The notes under the pieces were generated by a model that saw only the letters and a program-made list of their open reading frames with translations, was not told the origin of the DNA and searched no databases. This document shows positions 51,600 through 52,337 of a DNA stretch of 52,337 nt, one piece after another. Positions within the stretch are counted from its first letter, which is position 1. Every line of letters begins with the position of its first letter. The DNA is taken from contig CAZHNS010000016.1 of assembly GCA_964534175.1 (NCBI GenBank), positions 1 through 52,337 of the forward strand, read 5' to 3'. The position numbers were made by a program, and so were the translations under genes. The DNA comes from JAFGHJ01 sp964534175 (GTDB lineage: Bacteria > Hydrothermota > UBA3072).

Positions 51600-52184
51600 A
51601 TGAACCGAAGAAAGAAAAAGTTACCGGAATTTTTATCAAAAGAAGAACAAGAAGTTCTACTCGAACAACCCAATCTAAGATATCCTACCGGAGAAAGAAA
51701 TCATCTTATAATGAGATTGATGTTAAATGCAGGGCTCAGATTAAGTGAGGCAACAAATTTAAAATGGATCCATATCGATCTTATGAGCGGAAAGGTGATG
51801 GTTCGCGAAGGAAAAGGCGCGAAGGATCGAACCCTTTGGTTAGGTGAGCAAGATCTAATTTATCTGAAAAGATGGAGAGAACGCCAGATAGAAGTAACAG
51901 GTAAAAATCCGGAATACGTATTTACCACTTTGAAAGGTGAACAGCTCGATAATCGGTACGTTAGAGAAATGGTTTACCGGTACACAGAAAAAGCTGAAAT
52001 AAAAAAGAACGTATCTCCTCACACATTGAGACATACTTTCGCAACCGATCTTTATAAAGAATCTAAACATAATATAAGGCTCGTTCAAAAAGCCCTCGGT
52101 CATTCCGACTTGAGCACAACACAAATTTACACTCACCTAGAAGACGAAGAACTTGAAGACGCATTGAAAAATTTTAGGAGATAG
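51600..52184 (+). CDS. Tyrosine recombinase, catalytic-domain only
   Basis: The 194-residue protein has the full tyrosine recombinase catalytic set: Arg47 (AGLRLSE), a Lys in the beta-hairpin (GKGAKDR), His141-x2-Arg144 (SPHTLRHTFA), His168 (LGHSD) and nucleophile Tyr177 (TTQIYTH). The N-terminal SAM-like core-binding domain of Xer/phage integrases (about 100 residues) is missing, so it is of the short type found on plasmids and small mobile elements. A weak ribosome site precedes the ATG. With the excisionase and replication genes it suggests a mobile element. Confidence 0.92.
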   Translation: MNRRKKKLPEFLSKEEQEVLLEQPNLRYPTGERNHLIMRLMLNAGLRLSEATNLKWIHIDLMSGKVMVREGKGAKDRTLWLGEQDLIYLKRWRERQIEVTGKNPEYVFTTLKGEQLDNRYVREMVYRYTEKAEIKKNVSPHTLRHTFATDLYKESKHNIRLVQKALGHSDLSTTQIYTHLEDEELEDALKNFRR

Positions 52185-52210
52185 CATTATTTTAAAAAAG
52201 GAGGTTACTG

Positions 52211-52337
52211 TTGGGATTGTTTAAAATAACAGTAGAAAAAGTAAAGAAATGGGGGGAGGAAAAGAATGTAAGACCACTAAGCAAGGCTTTGGAGGATGGA
52301 ACTGAAGATGTCCGCATTGCAGCAGCCAGTGCTTTGG
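52211..52337 (+). CDS. HEAT-repeat protein, 5' part
   Basis: The first 42 codons of a gene cut by the window end. It starts at TTG 52211 with AAGGAGG (52198-52204) six bases upstream and reads MGLFKITVEKVKKWGEEKNV..., then ALEDGTEDVRIAAASAL, a typical HEAT/PBS-lyase repeat helix pair. It probably encodes an alpha-solenoid protein; the total length and role are unknown. Confidence 0.75.
   Translation, partial: MGLFKITVEKVKKWGEEKNVRPLSKALEDGTEDVRIAAASAL

Noticed and set aside
1..52337. CRISPR arrays, rRNA genes and complete insertion sequences
   Set aside because: No regularly spaced direct repeats, no rRNA motifs and no transposase frame were found.

Overview
The window reads as a chromosomal segment of an AT-rich, uncultured-type bacterium. 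Bacterial markers include EF-P, ribosomal protein L31 with rho, a two-component system, PTS EI/HPr and Lon. Two long secreted proteins end in the FlgD-like / Por-type (T9SS type A-like) sorting domain common in the FCB superphylum and in candidate phyla such as WOR-3. That fits an uncultured lineage in or near those groups, but the placement is inference and no rRNA is present. Many promoters can be read directly (TTGACA, mostly a 16-bp spacer, TATAAT-like), and most housekeeping genes sit in tight operons with 1-17 bp overlaps.

Layout. 0-9 kb (+): a secreted DUF362-type protein, TrpB2, a small four-cysteine protein, nicotinate phosphoribosyltransferase, serS, then a secreted FG-GAP/UnbV protein behind a structured leader. 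9-13.6 kb (-): an acidic TPR protein, an M24 peptidase, efp, a Crp-type regulator and a small secreted protein. 14.3-23.1 kb (+): a long operon-like run with a frameshifted SAM hydroxide adenosyltransferase, Hsp20, lon, a GlmU-like pyrophosphorylase, a LytR_C protein, rsfS, argS, an M50 protease and a Sua5-LMW phosphatase fusion, closed by a bidirectional terminator. 23.1-29.7 kb (-): two TPR genes sharing an apparently identical ~865-bp 3' block, a short rpmE, rho, a zinc-ribbon protein and holA. 29.8-30.3 kb (+): tRNA-Phe and a small lipoprotein. 30.4-33.9 kb (-): a CYTH protein, a nested inverted-repeat region, and an NtrC-like regulator with its kinase. 33.9-43.1 kb (-): ahcY, metK, a sugar nucleotidyltransferase, phosphoglucose/phosphomannose isomerase, ptsI, ptsH, accD, tRNA-Leu, a TPR protein and a UbiA prenyltransferase. 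43.4-45.8 kb: a small membrane-anchored protein and a secreted glycoside-hydrolase-like protein.

46-52.3 kb looks accessory. It holds a tRNA-Leu 3' fragment, a K+-channel protein with an unusual 12-residue Phe repeat, a small excisionase-type DNA-binding protein, a primase-polymerase/helicase, an ~820-bp non-coding region with clustered ATGAAC hexamers, a catalytic-domain-only tyrosine recombinase and the start of a HEAT-repeat gene. This resembles an integrated or plasmid-like replicon.

Most intergenic gaps carry short dispersed repeat families (ACCACAGAGAACACAGAG-like, TCAAAAATCAAA-like and a TTTCGTGTTTCGAG-like family). They lie at gene-cluster borders and some can form long hairpins.
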